Source of the DNA: Candidatus Omnitrophota bacterium
GTDB lineage: Bacteria; Omnitrophota; Gorgyraeia; Gygaellales; Profunditerraquicolaceae
Direction of reading: 5' to 3'
Assembly: GCA_023228185.1 (NCBI GenBank)
Contig: JALOBQ010000062.1
Coordinates: 1 to 5,801, forward strand
Length of the DNA stretch: 5,801 nt
The notes under the pieces were generated by a model. That model was not told the origin of the DNA and did no database searches. It saw only the letters and a program-made list of their open reading frames with translations. The position numbers and the translations under genes are program-made. Shown here piece after piece: positions 4,758-5,801 of the stretch. The first letter of the stretch is position 1. Each line of letters opens with the position of its first letter.

Positions 4758-5801
4758 CAGAATTTTACCGTAGGGAATTTTGTTAAATCAGTGTGCGGAA
4801 AAAATAAAGCTAATCCGTACTCTTCCATATAACCCGGTTCAACAGACAACTCAAAATTAGTTACCGTGCGGGCAATTGTTTCAGCCCAGTGTTGCGCCTG
4901 TTCAGAAAGCAGGATATCTTTTGCGCCGGCAAGCGAACTATTACCGATAAAAACAAACTTTGACCTGTCTAAATCCGGTAAAAGCCCGATAGAAATCGCT
5001 TTTTCCATATCCAGGAACGTTCCAAAACCTCCGGCAATATAGATCCGCTTGATTTGCGAAAACTCTAATCCTAAGTGGCGAACGAGTATCGCGCTAGCCG
5101 CGTAAATTGCGGCCTTAGACCTTTTTAAATTTTCGATATCAGCTTCCGTAATCAGAATATCTTTACCCGACGCGCTATTCTCCTTGAAAACAACCACGAA
5201 TGCTTTTCCATTTTCAGTTTGCCGGATCCTTTTGCCGGCTAATAAAAATTTACCGCTTTTATCGATGATCCCGGAAAAAAGCATACTGCTGAGCAATTCG
5301 ATATAACCAGAACCGCATATACCGCAAGGTTTGGCATCACCAATCGTCGCATAATCAACATCTCCTTGCCGGTTAATTTTTATTTTTTGAATTGCCCCGC
5401 TGCTTGCCCGCATACCTGCACTCACGCCGCTTCCTTCAAACGCCGGCCCGGCGCTCGCCGCGCAAGCTACTAAGAATTCTTTATTGCCTAAAACAATTTC
5501 TCCGTTAGTGCCGATATCAATCAGAATATTTAACTGCTCATTCTTAAAGATACCGCTGGATAAAACTCCGGCAGTAGTATCGCCTCCGACATAACTGGCA
5601 ACGCTGGGAACGCAATAAAGCAGCCCGCGCGGATTAATATTAATCCCGGCTTCGTTAGAGCGCACTACGGGAAGAAAATTAGCTGTCGGCACATAAGGTT
5701 GCTTGCGGATATGCGCCGGATCCACGCCCAAAAGTAAATGCAACATTGTCGTATTGCCGGCGCAAACCAAACAATTGACATTATTTAGATCCAGGGAGTT
5801 T
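4757..5801 (-). CDS. acsV: RACo-type corrinoid reductive activator (C-terminal part; 5' end outside window)
   Basis: This is an open frame that enters from the right edge and is therefore partial. The TTG at 5770 is an internal Leu, because ten further in-frame codons run without a stop to the edge. What is visible is the ASKHA-type ATPase domain of the reductive activator of corrinoid proteins (RACo, DUF4445 family), which uses ATP to drive low-potential reduction of inactive Co(II) in the corrinoid iron-sulfur protein. Motifs, numbered from the TTG, are AGNTTM (4-9), GGDTTAG (62-68), IDIGTNGEIVLG (84-95), AASAGPAFEGSGVSAGMRA (104-122), CGICGSGYIELL (149-160) and IYIAGGFGTFL (243-253). The C-terminus is complete and ends in FFPHTDLTKFPTVKF. 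The N-terminal [2Fe-2S] domain of RACo must lie beyond the edge. The stop overlaps the cooC ATG by one base. Confidence 0.93.
   Translation of the reverse strand, partial: NSLDLNNVNCLVCAGNTTMLHLLLGVDPAHIRKQPYVPTANFLPVVRSNEAGININPRGLLYCVPSVASYVGGDTTAGVLSSGIFKNEQLNILIDIGTNGEIVLGNKEFLVACAASAGPAFEGSGVSAGMRASSGAIQKIKINRQGDVDYATIGDAKPCGICGSGYIELLSSMLFSGIIDKSGKFLLAGKRIRQTENGKAFVVVFKENSASGKDILITEADIENLKRSKAAIYAASAILVRHLGLEFSQIKRIYIAGGFGTFLDMEKAISIGLLPDLDRSKFVFIGNSSLAGAKDILLSEQAQHWAETIARTVTNFELSVEPGYMEEYGLALFFPHTDLTKFPTVKF

Noticed and set aside
5768..5770. TTG at 5770 as the start of the corrinoid activator
   Set aside because: The frame stays open through ten more codons to the window edge, and the first visible motif AGNTTM is normally internal in this family, so the gene is truncated by the window and not short.

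Overview
The window looks like a chromosomal piece from an anaerobic bacterium that uses the Wood-Ljungdahl (reductive acetyl-CoA) pathway. The evidence is a minus-strand gene block encoding the corrinoid activator (acsV/RACo-type), a CooC-type nickel-insertion ATPase, the small corrinoid/iron-sulfur protein subunit (acsD) and the methyltetrahydrofolate methyltransferase (acsE). The moderate-to-low GC, many short intergenic gaps and gene content would fit an uncultivated acetogen-like lineage (Omnitrophota is my guess). The sequence alone does not prove any taxonomy.

Layout. Positions 1-235 are non-coding and filled by a 23-bp-period tandem array. It has eight direct copies followed in register by one inverted copy, which creates a perfect 15-bp hairpin. 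A sigma70-like promoter (TTGACA, 17 bp, TATCTT) directly follows the array and points at a plus-strand Wzx-type polysaccharide flippase (268-1515). The promoter sits so close to the ATG that the mRNA is predicted to be leaderless or nearly so. From 1516 to 1637 there is a hairpin terminator, best oriented for the minus strand, and a short degenerate 7-bp repeat.

The rest of the window is on the minus strand and is transcribed from right to left: acsV (5' end outside the window), cooC, acsD, acsE, dgkA-type lipid kinase, a two-helix small membrane protein, and tRNA-Met(CAT). Gaps are 12 bp or less, or negative, between all protein genes, and the tRNA starts 15 bp after the last stop codon. The whole set could be one transcript ending at the terminator at 1513-1544, which would couple C1 metabolism, lipid-carrier phosphorylation and a tRNA by position only.

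How the genes work together. AcsE moves the methyl group from methyltetrahydrofolate to the cobalamin of the corrinoid iron-sulfur protein, of which AcsD is the small subunit. The AcsV/RACo protein uses ATP to re-reduce inactive Co(II) cobalamin. The CooC-like ATPase matures the Ni-containing CODH/ACS that accepts the methyl group. The genes for acsA, acsB and acsC are not in the window and are expected beyond the right edge. The best candidates for something unusual are the 23-bp array with its terminal inversion next to a leaderless promoter, and the tRNA, which replaces the nearly universal G19-C56 tertiary pair with A19-U56.
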